DNA of 64,000 nt, taken from assembly GCF_004102725.1 (NCBI RefSeq), contig NZ_LHQS01000001.1, positions 248,001 to 312,000 of the forward strand, written 5' to 3'. This DNA comes from Methanoculleus taiwanensis. GTDB taxonomy: Archaea > Halobacteriota > Methanomicrobia > Methanomicrobiales > Methanoculleaceae. Shown in pieces: positions 28,236-38,548 of this stretch. Under the pieces are notes generated by a model. That model was not told the origin of the DNA, ran no database searches, and worked only from the letters and a program-made list of their open reading frames with translations. How positions within the stretch are numbered: position 1 is the stretch's first letter; each line of letters opens with the position of its first letter. The position numbers were made by a program, and so were the translations under genes.

Positions 28236-29393
28236 ATGGGCATTCTGGATGCATTCTTCGGGTCGAGTCCGGAGGCTCTGATCGGCCAGGGACGCGCGTA
28301 TGCCGGAAAGGGGGCGTATGAAGATGCGCTCCGCTGTTTTGACGAGGCGCTCGGCCTCGACCCGAAGGCGACCGCGGCGTGGTATGAGAAAGGCTGCGCC
28401 CTCACGGATCTCGACCGGCACCGCGAGGCGCTCCAGTGCCTCTATACCGTCGTCAGGAACGACCCGAAGCATACGGGAGCCTGGAACAGGATGGGGCTTG
28501 CTCACCGGGAGCTCGGGAGTCGGGAGGACGCCCTGCAGTGCTTCGAGAAGGCCGCCCGGATCGCCCCCGAGGATGCCGACGCCTGGAACAATATGGGCCT
28601 GGTCCTGATGGAGATGGGGAGGAACGACGATGCTCTCCGCTGCTTTAAGAAGGACCTCGCCATCACTCCCGGGAGTGCGGCGTCGTGGTATCGGAAAGCA
28701 GATGCTCTTCGGGCTCTCGGCCGCTACGAAGACGCGATCGAGTGTTATTCATCGTACCTCGATCTCTGCCCGAAGGACGGAAGTGCGTGGGTCCGCCTTG
28801 GGTGTACCCTCCGGACGGTGCACCGTTACGCGGAGGCCGTCTCCTGCTTCGACCGTGCGATCAGGATCGACCGCGGCAATGCCGGTGCCTGGAACGACAG
28901 GGGCGTCACCCTCAAGAAGGCCGGGGATACCCGGCAGGCGCTCCGGTCTTTTGACCGCTCGCTGAAGGCCGATCCAGAGAACGCCGTTGTATGGGCGAAC
29001 AAAGCCCTGGTTCTCCACGATCTTGGCCGGGCGGAGGAGGCTGCCGACTGCTATCTGCACGCCCTTGGGCTCGACCCTGAGAACGTTGATCTCCTCTACC
29101 GGCTTGGAACGACCTATGACGGCCTCGGGCAGTGGAGCGAGGCGCTCGCGTACTATACCCGGTACCTAAAGGTCAGATCCGGGAACGGCTACGCCTGGCT
29201 CCGCACAGGTATTGCCTTCCAGCAGGAGGGCGATCACGCCATGGCGCTCCGCTGTTTCAAGAGGGCGCTTTCTATCGACGGAAACGACGCCGATGCCTGG
29301 CACCATCGGGGTCTTACGCACCAGAGCCTCGGGGAAGAGGCGAAGGCGGAGGCGTGCTTCCGGAAGGCACGCGAAGCGATGCTGAAGTACTGA
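28236..29393 (+). CDS. Tetratricopeptide repeat protein
   Basis: A 385-residue protein that begins MGILDAFFGSSPEALIGQG and then consists almost wholly of about ten 34-residue TPR units of the form A(W/Y)...G..L...GR..DAL.CF..A...DP. There is no signal peptide, transmembrane helix or catalytic domain. TPR arrays are protein-protein scaffolds and the partner is unknown. A second TPR protein of the same style is encoded at 40.1-41.8 kb. The gene is divergent from the SDR/GH15 pair and followed by the convergent DUF1805 gene ten bases after its stop. Confidence 0.9.
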   Translation: MGILDAFFGSSPEALIGQGRAYAGKGAYEDALRCFDEALGLDPKATAAWYEKGCALTDLDRHREALQCLYTVVRNDPKHTGAWNRMGLAHRELGSREDALQCFEKAARIAPEDADAWNNMGLVLMEMGRNDDALRCFKKDLAITPGSAASWYRKADALRALGRYEDAIECYSSYLDLCPKDGSAWVRLGCTLRTVHRYAEAVSCFDRAIRIDRGNAGAWNDRGVTLKKAGDTRQALRSFDRSLKADPENAVVWANKALVLHDLGRAEEAADCYLHALGLDPENVDLLYRLGTTYDGLGQWSEALAYYTRYLKVRSGNGYAWLRTGIAFQQEGDHAMALRCFKRALSIDGNDADAWHHRGLTHQSLGEEAKAEACFRKAREAMLKY

Positions 29394-29403
29394 TCGTCGC
29401 CGC

Positions 29404-29715
29404 TTACATTCTGTTCAGGGCCTCTCTGCCGCTCATGCCAACCTCGACACGGTGCTGGACCGCATGCAGGTTGGCCGCCTTGACCTCACCGTCGAGGAGG
29501 TCGTCGATGCTCTCAATCGCCATCCCTTCTCCGGCGTGCACGACCGCTGCGGGAACCCCGAGATTCTCGATCGCTTCGATATCGAACCCCACCGTCCCGA
29601 TCATCCCGGTCTCGGTGACGACCGCCATCAGTTTTACTGACCCTATCGGGATGACGTAGCTGTACGCGTCTTTATAGGCGAGCCTGATACGCTCGTGCAT
29701 CATCTCCTGCTGCAT
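29404..29715 (-). CDS. DUF1805-family small protein
   Basis: A 103-residue protein with the DUF1805 pattern: an N-terminal GSVKLMAVVTETGMIGTVGFDIEAIENLGVPAAVV core with alternating strands, then IDDLLDGEVKAAN and an ending VGMSGREALNRM. The family is widespread in methanogens and firmicutes but has no established function. An ATG at 29700 (MHERIRLAY) is an alternative start. It is divergent from cofH paralogue 2 with about 130 bases between, which contain TATA-like sequence (acttattacc on the minus strand). Confidence 0.75.
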   Translation of the reverse strand: MQQEMMHERIRLAYKDAYSYVIPIGSVKLMAVVTETGMIGTVGFDIEAIENLGVPAAVVHAGEGMAIESIDDLLDGEVKAANLHAVQHRVEVGMSGREALNRM

Positions 29716-29844
29716 GATCTCCGGGGTGGGTATCCACGGTAATAAGTCTTATGCCCCGCCCGGTCCGAGGTGTCCCGGCAGCATCCTTATGAGATCTCCG
29801 GCCAACTCTGATGCGACCACACCCGTGTGGCAGGCACCACTACC

Positions 29845-30930
29845 ATGAGACCTGTTTCGACGATCCTCGACGACGTCCTCGCCGGCCACCGTCTGACCGA
29901 GGAGGAGGCAGCAGTCCTGATGAAGGTTCGGGGCAGGGACGTCTTTGCGATAGCGGCGGCAGCGGATACGCTCCGGGAACGGATCGCCGGAGATCCGATC
30001 ACGTACGTCCGGAACCAGAACATCAACGTCACGAACCTCTGCGTCAACAGGTGCGGGTTCTGCGGTTTTTCAAAGAAGCCCGGTGACGAAGGGGTGTATA
30101 ATTTCGGAGGAGAGGTCGTTCGGGCAAAGGCGGCGCAGGCGCGTGAACGGGACGTGACCGAAATCTGCACGGTGAGCGGCCTCGCCCCTGACTTCTCCGC
30201 GCAATCCTATATCGATATCATCGGCTGGATCCGGGAAGGTGCTCCCGGCGTTCACATTCACGCAAGCAACCCGATGGAGGTTGCCTACGCTGCGGAGAAG
30301 AGCGGCATCTCCACGGAGGAAGTGCTGCGGGAGCTACAGAAGGCGGGTCTCGGGACGCTCTGCGGGACGGCGGCGGAGATCCTCGTCGACGAGGTGCGGC
30401 AGGTGATCTGCCCGGGAAAGATTGATACAAAGACCTGGATAAGGATCGTGAAGGAGGCGCACGCACTCGGCATCCGTTCGACCGCGACGATCATGTACGG
30501 CCATATCGAGACCGTGGAAGATAGCGTCCGGCATCTCGCGATCCTCCGGGAGATACAGGACGAGACGGGAGGGTTCACCGAATTTGTCCCGCTTTCCTTC
30601 ATCCATATGAACACCCCCATCTACCGGGCGGGGCTCGCCCGCCCCGGCGCTACGGGCAGGGAAGACCTCCTGATGTACGCGGTTTCCCGGCTCTTTCTCG
30701 ATAATATCAGGAACATCCAGGTCTCCTGGGTGAAACTCGGGGTCAAGTTCTCTCAGCTCATGCTCCTTGCCGGCGCAAACGACCTTGGCGGTACGATGTT
30801 CGAGGAGAGCATTTCGAAAGGCGCCGGGGCGCGGGACACCGACTATCTCGACCCCGGGGTGATGCAGCGGATGGCCGAAGACCTTGGACGGCCGCTCCTG
30901 CAGCGGACGACGCTCTACGAGCGGGTCTGA
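29845..30930 (+). CDS. cofH: CofH-type radical SAM enzyme of F420 (FO) synthesis, paralogue 2
   Basis: A 361-residue paralogue of the 22.2 kb gene, clearly similar from LDDVLAGHRLTE to the ending LLQRTTLYERV. The ATG at 29845 is chosen by alignment with paralogue 1; a GTG at 29827 would add six residues. The radical SAM motif is CVNRCGFC (Cys66, Cys70, Cys73), followed by GFSKKPGDEGVYNF. That GDEG-x-Y segment is closer to canonical CofH than the equivalent part of paralogue 1. Of the two it is therefore the better candidate for the FO synthase step. The gene stands alone between the DUF1805 and DUF1328-like genes. Confidence 0.88.
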   Translation: MRPVSTILDDVLAGHRLTEEEAAVLMKVRGRDVFAIAAAADTLRERIAGDPITYVRNQNINVTNLCVNRCGFCGFSKKPGDEGVYNFGGEVVRAKAAQARERDVTEICTVSGLAPDFSAQSYIDIIGWIREGAPGVHIHASNPMEVAYAAEKSGISTEEVLRELQKAGLGTLCGTAAEILVDEVRQVICPGKIDTKTWIRIVKEAHALGIRSTATIMYGHIETVEDSVRHLAILREIQDETGGFTEFVPLSFIHMNTPIYRAGLARPGATGREDLLMYAVSRLFLDNIRNIQVSWVKLGVKFSQLMLLAGANDLGGTMFEESISKGAGARDTDYLDPGVMQRMAEDLGRPLLQRTTLYERV

Positions 30931-31268
30931 CCGCTGCTTCAGGAGAGCCCCCGGGCGGCCTCGTTTGCTGACGACGCCCGCCGGATAGCCGAAGGCCTGC
31001 AGAGATGCAACGTTGAAAGCACCGCACCCGACAGGATTGGTTTCTTCAGGAGGGGTGCTGTATCCGATCCCCCCGGAGCGCTTAAGCGGGACAGTAAATG
31101 TTCTTCACCGCTCCTGGATGGTGACGGGATGAGCCTTCCCGACATGCCCGGATGGAACCGTTCGCCGAGGCATGCGGGATTTTTATAATCTCGAGAAAAT
31201 TTAAATACCCCCTCCCCGATACAGGGAATTCTCATTCGGCAATACGCCGGGTAGGAAGGGGTGAAGAG
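30931..31268. other. Intergenic interval without a recognisable gene
   Basis: A 338-base gap between CofH paralogue 2 and the small membrane protein. I find no protein-like frame on either strand and no tRNA-like fold. The last 90 bases hold the promoter of the downstream gene. Confidence 0.5.
31200..31207 (+). promoter_or_regulatory. Box A promoter element of the DUF1328-like gene
   Basis: TTTAAATA in a purine-rich context (gagaaaatttaaatacc), about 62 bases before the start codon. A transcription start near 31230 and a leader of about 40 bases with an AAGGGGTGA ribosome site are predicted. Confidence 0.6.
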
Positions 31269-31427
31269 ATGGTAAACGGTTTACTTGGGCTTGCGATCCT
31301 GTTCTTTATTCTGGCACTGGTCTTCGCAGTGCTCGGTGCGCGGGGTATCGCGGGCATATCCATGTCGATAGCAAAGTGGCTGGTGATCATCTTCATTGTG
31401 CTTGCCATTATTGCGCTCTTGCTCTAG
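31269..31427 (+). CDS. Small DUF1328-like membrane protein
   Basis: A 52-residue, almost fully hydrophobic protein beginning [20 protein letters not shown], with two transmembrane helices joined by [16 protein letters not shown]. The helix-GxxGIAG-helix plan matches the DUF1328/YtjA family of tiny membrane proteins, whose function is unknown. The ATG at 31269 has an AAGGGGTGA ribosome site; the longer open frame upstream would run through the promoter. A strong promoter suggests abundant expression. Confidence 0.8.
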   Translation: MVNGLLGLAILFFILALVFAVLGARGIAGISMSIAKWLVIIFIVLAIIALLL

Positions 31428-31542
31428 CTGCTGCCCGGTTCCGGGCAGCGAGGGTCAGGAGATCCGATCTTTTCTCTTTTTGGGCGGTATCCTTCGAGCG
31501 GGCGGCACAAAAAGACAGGGATCGATGGTGGGACGTTTATCG

Positions 31543-32094
31543 TCAGTCCGAGGGCTGAAGAAGATTGACAATGGTCCCTGCAACGTCCCGTGCTTTCTGC
31601 ATCGCCCGCTCATCGCGCCTGATGTCGCCCGGAGCAGACCCCTTCCCGCAGACGTAGCCGAGGTATGCGAACTCGTGGGTGTTAAGGAATCCTTCGAGTG
31701 TCCCGAGCGCCCGCTCGCATCCCCGGTCTCCGCAGACGGTGACTGCAACGGCCTTTCTGCCGGCAAGCCGTCTGTCGTGGTAGAGGGAGTATGTCCGGTC
31801 GATGAAGTTCTTCAGCTGCCCGTTCACATCGTAGTAGTAGGTCGGCGACCCGAGCACCAGCACCTCGCACTCGAGGATCCGATCGACGATTGATGCCCAG
31901 TCATCGTCTTCGGTAGCGCACCACTTTGCCGTCCGGCAGACCTCGCACCCGGTACACGGTCGGATCTCCTTATCGGCAAGTGAGATGTACTCGGTCTCGA
32001 TCCCCGCCTCTTTCACGCGATCGAGGATGACGTTGATGAGCTGTGCGGTATTCCCGTTCGCGCGCATGCTGCCTGAAATGCCGAGAACCTTCAT
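31543..32094 (-). CDS. Iron-sulfur flavoprotein (Isf-type NADPH-dependent FMN reductase fold)
   Basis: A 183-residue flavodoxin-fold protein. The FMN phosphate loop is ISGSMRANGNTAQL (about 6-19). A compact cysteine motif, Cys47-X2-Cys50-X2-Cys53-X5-Cys59, is the [4Fe-4S] signature of methanogen Isf proteins. A second FMN loop is GSPTYYYDVNGQLKNFIDR. Isf proteins transfer electrons, often from ferredoxin, and have been linked to oxygen or peroxide protection in Methanosarcina. It is the last gene of a three-gene operon with the MBL-fold and DUF123 genes, 12 bases after DUF123. Confidence 0.88.
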   Translation of the reverse strand: MKVLGISGSMRANGNTAQLINVILDRVKEAGIETEYISLADKEIRPCTGCEVCRTAKWCATEDDDWASIVDRILECEVLVLGSPTYYYDVNGQLKNFIDRTYSLYHDRRLAGRKAVAVTVCGDRGCERALGTLEGFLNTHEFAYLGYVCGKGSAPGDIRRDERAMQKARDVAGTIVNLLQPSD

Positions 32095-32106
32095 ATGTTA
32101 TCCTTG

Positions 32107-32547
32107 TCACTCTCGTTCTTGATAGTTTTGATACCTGCATGCGAGGCCGAGAGCCCGGAACGCTGCGGTAACCTCCTCTGTCGGGTTTTCCGGCCGCCAG
32201 AAAAGGTGCGATCGGCATCGGCAGTCGCTGCAGCCGAATCCGGGGACCGGACACTCGCTGATAAGCCGGGCGAGATCGCACTCGACCCCCCGGCTGGTCG
32301 GGGCGGAGACGATGGCTGAGAGAGTAAAGCGGGGGTCGAGAAGCAGGTAATCGACGTGCCAGCGGGGCGATCGGTCACGCTCCCGGGAGAGGCGGACGTG
32401 CCGCTCCGCCCGGGCAAGGCCGCCGCTTCCGAGGGCCGACCCGACGTAGCAGTGCCAGCCTCCCGCAAACGGAACGGAGCCGAGGCTGCCGACCCGGATC
32501 TCCCCGGGGCGGTTCCTGAAGAGGAGGCAGTAGACCCCTTTATCCAT
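32107..32547 (-). CDS. DUF123 / GIY-YIG-like protein
   Basis: A 146-residue protein matching the archaeal DUF123 family, distantly related to GIY-YIG nucleases. The N-terminal MDKGVYCLLFRNR strand is followed by the GGWHCYVGSALGSGGLARAERHVR block that corresponds to the YVG...GxxxR active-site region, then WHVDYLL and a C-terminal Cys cluster PGFGCSDCRCRSHLFW. Nuclease activity is not proven for the family. It overlaps the end of the MBL-fold gene by eight bases and precedes the iron-sulfur flavoprotein gene. Confidence 0.85.
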   Translation of the reverse strand: MDKGVYCLLFRNRPGEIRVGSLGSVPFAGGWHCYVGSALGSGGLARAERHVRLSRERDRSPRWHVDYLLLDPRFTLSAIVSAPTSRGVECDLARLISECPVPGFGCSDCRCRSHLFWRPENPTEEVTAAFRALGLACRYQNYQERE

Positions 32548-33139
32548 AGGTCTTCATGAGCTCGCGGGCGGCGGCGATATGCCGCTCTCCGCCGCTCGTG
32601 ACCGGTTCACCGTGCCCGGGGTAGAGGGCGTCGACGGGTAGGGCGGCGAGCCGCTCAAGGGATGCTGCAAGCGCGATCCGATCGCCGCCCGGGAAGTCAT
32701 ACCTGCCGAACGAGCCGCCGGTAAAGACGGTATCGCCCGAGAAGAGGATTCGTTTCTCCCGATCGTAGAGCGAAATGCACCCGGGCGTGTGCCCGGGCGT
32801 ATGAATGACTTCGAGACTCCCGACCATCTCGCCGTTCGTGAGGGTGCGGTCCGGGACGATGCCCTTCGTTCGTGCCCCGAAGAGCATGGCGAGGCTCCGC
32901 GCATCCTCGAGGAGTCCCGGTGCGTCGAGTTCGTGGATGCAGAGCGTTGCGTTGCAGAGCCTGGCAATTTCGGCTGCATACGCGGTATGGTCGTAGTGGC
33001 AGTGCGTGAGGATGATCGTCTCGATCCGGTCCTTATACGCTTCGAGCGCCATCGGGGGGACGCCTGCATCGATGAGGATATTTCCGTATACAAATGAATT
33101 GGCAGCCTGTGCGCCGCTCGTTATCCACCGGACTGGCAT
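32540..33139 (-). CDS. Metallo-beta-lactamase-fold hydrolase (glyoxalase II-like)
   Basis: A 199-residue MBL-fold protein starting MPVRWITSGAQAANSF at 33139; the longer frame to 33190 would overlap thiC. The zinc motif HCHYDH (His46, His48, Asp50, His51), HTPGHTPGCISL with the third-site His, the SGDTVFTGGSFGRYDF motif with the bridging Asp, and the C-terminal YPGHGEPV are all present, so it should be active. Thioester or lactone hydrolysis is likely, with substrate unknown. The start codon is only 25 bases from the start of the divergent thiC gene. Confidence 0.92.
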   Translation of the reverse strand: MPVRWITSGAQAANSFVYGNILIDAGVPPMALEAYKDRIETIILTHCHYDHTAYAAEIARLCNATLCIHELDAPGLLEDARSLAMLFGARTKGIVPDRTLTNGEMVGSLEVIHTPGHTPGCISLYDREKRILFSGDTVFTGGSFGRYDFPGGDRIALAASLERLAALPVDALYPGHGEPVTSGGERHIAAARELMKTYG

Positions 33140-33164
33140 GTACACTAATAAGGATTCCAGACAA

Positions 33165-34445
33165 ATGTTTCTTATGCATACCCTGATCACAGCCTGCCTG
33201 AACGGAGTCCCCCCCGAGGTCGAGGCTATCGCGCGAGATGAAGGGCTGAATCCTCATCACGCGGCGAAAGCGGTCGCCCGCGGCCGTATCGTGATTCCGG
33301 CGAACCCCCGGCGGCCGCACCGGCTCTGTGCCATCGGCGAGGGGTGCCGGGTACGGGTCAACGTCAACGTCGGGACGTCCGCCAACCTCTGCGACCCTGA
33401 CCTCGAGGTCGCGAAAGGCAGGGCGGCACTGGCTCAGGGCGCCGACGCCCTCATGGACCTCTCCACCGCTGGCGACCTTGAGGAGATCAGAAAGCAGCTC
33501 CTCACGCTCGACGCCCCGCTTGGAACGGTGCCGATCTACGAGGCCGTCCGCCGCGCCGGCAGTGCCGCCGATATCGATGCAGACACCCTTTTCTCGGTCA
33601 TCCGGGATCACTGCCGGCAGGGTGTCGATTTCCTGACGCTCCACTGCGGGGTGAACCGCGAGGCGTTTGATGCGCTGAAGCTCGATCCCCGGGTTATGGG
33701 CGTTGTCAGCCGCGGCGGCGCGTTTCACGTCGCCATGATGGCGGCGACGGGTGAAGAGAATCCGCTCTACGCGGAGTACGACTACCTGCTCGAGATCCTG
33801 GCGGAGTACGACGTCGTCATCAGCCTCGGGGACGGCATGCGGCCGGGCGCCTTCGTCGATGCGACGAGGCTTGCCAAAGCGACGGAGTATCTCACGCTCG
33901 GCCGCCTCGCTCGCCGGGCGCTCTCTGCCGGCGTCCAGCGGATGATCGAAGGACCCGGCCATATCCCGGTCGATCAGATCGGCTACAACGTCCAGATGCT
34001 CAAAGAATTGACCGAAGGCGCGCCTCTCTACCTCCTCGGCCCACTCGTCACCGATCTCGCCCCCGGTTACGACCACGTGGTCGCGGCGATCGGCGGCGCC
34101 GTCGCCTGCCAGAATGGGGCGGACTTCCTCTGCATGGTCTCACCGAGCGAACACCTTGCGCTCCCACGCCTCGAGGATATCGAAGAGGGCACTCGCGTCG
34201 CCCGGATCGCCGCCCACGTCGGCGACCTGCTCCGGAACAATACGGCCAGCCGGAACCGGGAGTACCGGATGGCGGAAGCACGGCGGAGCCTCGACTGGGA
34301 CGCACAGTTCGAAGCAGCGCTCTTCGGCGACGTCGCCCGGAAGATCCACGAACGCGACGGCGATCTTGACACCTGCTCGATGTGCGGCGATCTCTGCGCC
34401 GTCAAGATGGTGCGGGATATTCTCACCCCGCCGTCGGACGACTAA
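33165..34445 (+). CDS. thiC: Phosphomethylpyrimidine synthase ThiC
   Basis: Radical SAM enzyme that rearranges aminoimidazole ribotide to HMP-phosphate, the thiamine pyrimidine. From the ATG at 33165 the protein has 426 residues; an AAGGA lies 10 bases upstream. The ATG at 33174 is the alternative. Motifs are VNVNVGTS, LHCGVNREA, VSRGGAFHV, SLGDGMRPGA and MIEGPGHIPVDQI. The C-terminal cluster motif is CSMCGDLC (CX2CX3C), one residue shorter than the bacterial CX2CX4C. I believe this is normal for short archaeal ThiC. No TPP riboswitch is present: the space to the divergent gene is only 25 bases. Confidence 0.93.
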   Translation: MFLMHTLITACLNGVPPEVEAIARDEGLNPHHAAKAVARGRIVIPANPRRPHRLCAIGEGCRVRVNVNVGTSANLCDPDLEVAKGRAALAQGADALMDLSTAGDLEEIRKQLLTLDAPLGTVPIYEAVRRAGSAADIDADTLFSVIRDHCRQGVDFLTLHCGVNREAFDALKLDPRVMGVVSRGGAFHVAMMAATGEENPLYAEYDYLLEILAEYDVVISLGDGMRPGAFVDATRLAKATEYLTLGRLARRALSAGVQRMIEGPGHIPVDQIGYNVQMLKELTEGAPLYLLGPLVTDLAPGYDHVVAAIGGAVACQNGADFLCMVSPSEHLALPRLEDIEEGTRVARIAAHVGDLLRNNTASRNREYRMAEARRSLDWDAQFEAALFGDVARKIHERDGDLDTCSMCGDLCAVKMVRDILTPPSDD

Positions 34446-35113
34446 CGGAGACCGGAGAGGAGATCTTCTCCCTTCTCTGCCGCCCGTCTGGCTTTTATCT
34501 TCTTGATCCGCAGAAGCCGTGTCCGCTCCTCCCGCTCCAGTTCGTCCCGCCGGAGTTCTATGGCTCTCCGCTTTTCGATGAGATCGGGGAGTACCTTGTA
34601 TTCGAGTGCGTTCACGCGCCGGCGCATCCGTTCTATCTCGACGACGAGTCTCGTGACGCTGCCCTCCGCCTCGGCAGTCGCGAGGATCTGCTCGATGAGG
34701 TCTTCGAAGGCATCGGCTGCATCGTCGATGACCGAGGCAGTGCCGAGAAGCCCGTACCCCCGCTCGTCAAGGGTCTTGTGGATATTCTCGCCCTCGAGCT
34801 CGGGGAGGATCACGCCGAAGACGTTCTGCCGGGTAAGGCTGATCGTCGGGTACTCCTCAACCGAGAACGCGGCGAGCATCACCCCGGTCACCCCCTCCAT
34901 CATCGTCGCCGCCGCGATCTCATCCCGCGCTTCGCGGTACCGCTCTTCAAGAGCCTCGCGGCGCAGTCTGGCCTCGCCCGCCCGCCGCGAGAGCTCGAGG
35001 ATCAGGCCGTCGAGTTTCCGTTTCAGGACGGTGTGCGCCCGGTCGGCGAGCGCTATCTGCCGGCGGGTGGCAAGCAGTTCGGCGCGTGTCGCCCGGACAT
35101 CCCTTATCGGCAT
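34442..35113 (-). CDS. atpD: A-type ATP synthase subunit D
   Basis: A 223-residue, mostly helical protein (start MPIRDVRATRAELL at 35113) with the subunit D pattern: an N-terminal helix RATRAELLATRRQIALADRAHTVLKRKLDGLI, a central globular segment and a long C-terminal coiled coil (VVEIERMRRRVNALEYKVLP). Subunit D forms the central rotor shaft of A1. It overlaps the thiC stop by four bases on the opposite strand. Only subunit C is adjacent; genes for A, B, E, F, I and K are absent from this window. Confidence 0.9.
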   Translation of the reverse strand: MPIRDVRATRAELLATRRQIALADRAHTVLKRKLDGLILELSRRAGEARLRREALEERYREARDEIAAATMMEGVTGVMLAAFSVEEYPTISLTRQNVFGVILPELEGENIHKTLDERGYGLLGTASVIDDAADAFEDLIEQILATAEAEGSVTRLVVEIERMRRRVNALEYKVLPDLIEKRRAIELRRDELEREERTRLLRIKKIKARRAAEKGEDLLSGLR

Positions 35114-35156
35114 CGCCTCTCTCCTTCCATCCGCATCATCCCCCCTGTGCCGTCGG

Positions 35157-36278
35157 TCACAGCACCAGGTACCTCCGTATCCGCTCGGGAGGGAGATCGA
35201 ACTCTTTGCCGCGGGCGATGGCACGGAGGTTGCCGACCTCGTAGCGCTTGTGCTCGAGGTACGAGAGGATCGGGAGCGCCGAGAAGGCGTGCCGTCGTGC
35301 CATTCTGTCCATGCGGTGGAGCCGTACCCGGGTTATGGCAACCTCGATCTCGTGACCGGCACGCCGCCGTGCATGCCACCGCTCCCAGACCCGCTGCGCC
35401 GCCGCCTCCTGGTCGAGTGATTCGTCCCCGCGGACCTCCCGGAGCGCACGGGTGAGGATGGGGAGGATGTCGGTCTGTTTAAAGGCATTGATGAACTCTT
35501 CGCGCCTCTCCATACCGTACATTCGCTGGAAGACCTCGATCGGGGTCTCGCCACCCGGGATCATGCTCCTCTGGACTGTCCGTATGTCGCAGGCACCCTT
35601 CCCGCAGCGAAGCCGCATGAGGTTCTTCATGTTGGTGATATCGATCTCGAACCGGAGGTAGCGGGTGACGACGTCGCCTCCCCGGACGCCGTGCCTGATA
35701 TCGGCGAGGAGATCGGCGTAGTACTGTTTGTAGAGCTCGTTCTCGAGCCTGGCGAGGGCACCCTTCTCCTCGCAGGATCGGTAGTGCTCGGCGATAACCG
35801 GCGCGAGTACCCAGCTTTCGAGTTCCTCCGCCACCCGGTCGCACGTCGGGAGGGTGAGGAGATGCTCGATATGTGCAGGCGGGATCTCCCCTGCAGGAAC
35901 GATGTACTCCTGTATCTGCTCCCGTGGAATATCATGTTCGATCCCCCGGAAGATCGCCATGACGTTTGAGATATCCCACCGGTTCAGGTACCGCGAGACG
36001 AGCGTGTGAAGGTCACCCTGGCTGATCTGGAGCGCACTCTGAAAAGTGCGTGCCAGATTCCGGTTGAGGGCAGCCTCGATGAGATCGGTGCCGGAGAGGG
36101 TCCGTGCGAGCAGGGTGATCTCCTCGCCGTAATCCCCCTTGCTGAGAAAATGAGCGATCTCGGGAATGCTCCGGTTGAGGAACCGCGTATACTCCTCCCG
36201 GGGGTAGAGCAGGGTTTTGCGCACCCTGAATCTGGTGCAGACATAAATACACCCTGAACTCGGAAAGCCAACCGTCAC
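35157..36278 (-). CDS. atpC: A-type ATP synthase subunit C
   Basis: A 373-residue, helix-rich protein matching subunit C (V-type d), the socket between the rotor shaft and the membrane ring. The N-terminal GCIYVCTRFRVRKTLLYPREEY block and repeated RYLNRWDISNVMAIFRG and RYLRFEIDITNMKNLMRLR segments reflect the family's internal three-fold repeat. It lies 43 bases upstream of subunit D on the same strand. In usual archaeal operons the order is H-I-K-E-C-F-A-B-D, so a C-D pair alone is atypical and the rest of the complex must be elsewhere. Confidence 0.88.
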   Translation of the reverse strand: MTVGFPSSGCIYVCTRFRVRKTLLYPREEYTRFLNRSIPEIAHFLSKGDYGEEITLLARTLSGTDLIEAALNRNLARTFQSALQISQGDLHTLVSRYLNRWDISNVMAIFRGIEHDIPREQIQEYIVPAGEIPPAHIEHLLTLPTCDRVAEELESWVLAPVIAEHYRSCEEKGALARLENELYKQYYADLLADIRHGVRGGDVVTRYLRFEIDITNMKNLMRLRCGKGACDIRTVQRSMIPGGETPIEVFQRMYGMERREEFINAFKQTDILPILTRALREVRGDESLDQEAAAQRVWERWHARRRAGHEIEVAITRVRLHRMDRMARRHAFSALPILSYLEHKRYEVGNLRAIARGKEFDLPPERIRRYLVL

Positions 36279-36348
36279 TATCCCCGTCTCCTCCCTGGCT
36301 GCGTCTGCCGCGGCATCCCGCCGCGTTCAGGCCTTCCATCCGCAGGGG

Positions 36349-36744
36349 TTACTTCTCGTCCGCGAGCGCGAGTATCCGTGCCGCGAGGTGAGCGGCATTC
36401 TCACCATTATCAACGCCGACACACGCAACCGGGACGCCTTTTGGCATCTGGACAATGGAGAGGAGTGCGTCAAACCCCATTAAGGTACCGCTCACCGGGA
36501 CACCGATCACCGGCCGGGGTGTCTTCGACGCGACCACGCCGGGAAGCGCTGCAGAGAGCCCCGCAATAGCGATGAAGACTCTGGCGGGGCTCGACCGGAT
36601 ATACTCGTCGAGGCGGTCGGGGTCGCGGTGGGCGGAGATCACCTGATAGTCGTAGGAGATCTGCTTCTCCTGCAGAACTGCAAAGGCCTTCTCTGCGATA
36701 GCCCGGTCGGATGCAGACCCACAAAGTACTGCTACGTCAGCCAT
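36349..36744 (-). CDS. purE: PurE, N5-carboxyaminoimidazole ribonucleotide mutase family
   Basis: A 131-residue protein of the PurE family of de novo purine synthesis (formation of CAIR). The start at 36744 ([13 protein letters not shown]) is chosen because it fits the family N-terminus; an ATG at 36753 adds three residues. Motifs are [43 protein letters not shown] and [27 protein letters not shown]. Whether it acts as a class I mutase with PurK or directly as an AIR carboxylase cannot be decided; no purK is in the window. It is divergent from the aminotransferase gene. Confidence 0.92.
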   Translation of the reverse strand: MADVAVLCGSASDRAIAEKAFAVLQEKQISYDYQVISAHRDPDRLDEYIRSSPARVFIAIAGLSAALPGVVASKTPRPVIGVPVSGTLMGFDALLSIVQMPKGVPVACVGVDNGENAAHLAARILALADEK

Positions 36745-36902
36745 ATGGTTCATGCATATCCGTTGATGGGTCATTAACACTGCTCTTTGTCACCGCCCGC
36801 CGTACCCCGGGCAAGGGGGTAAGGATGACCTTGATATGAAACAAGATCAAATTAGGTAACCTGAAGAGCTCCGGAAAAATCGTATCTATGGACTGATCTG
36901 CA

Positions 36903-38488
<1,586 letters not shown>

Positions 38489-38548
38489 CGCAGAAACGAG
38501 AAGGATATCAGCAATAAGATGCCAAACGATACCAGAGGAAGATAGAGC

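Noticed and set aside
22237-30930. The two CofH copies as ends of a composite mobile element
   Set aside because: They are diverged at protein and DNA level, are in direct orientation, and no transposase, terminal repeats or target duplications are seen.
33140-33164. TPP riboswitch upstream of thiC
   Set aside because: The space is only 25 bases and lacks the conserved TPP-box sequences.
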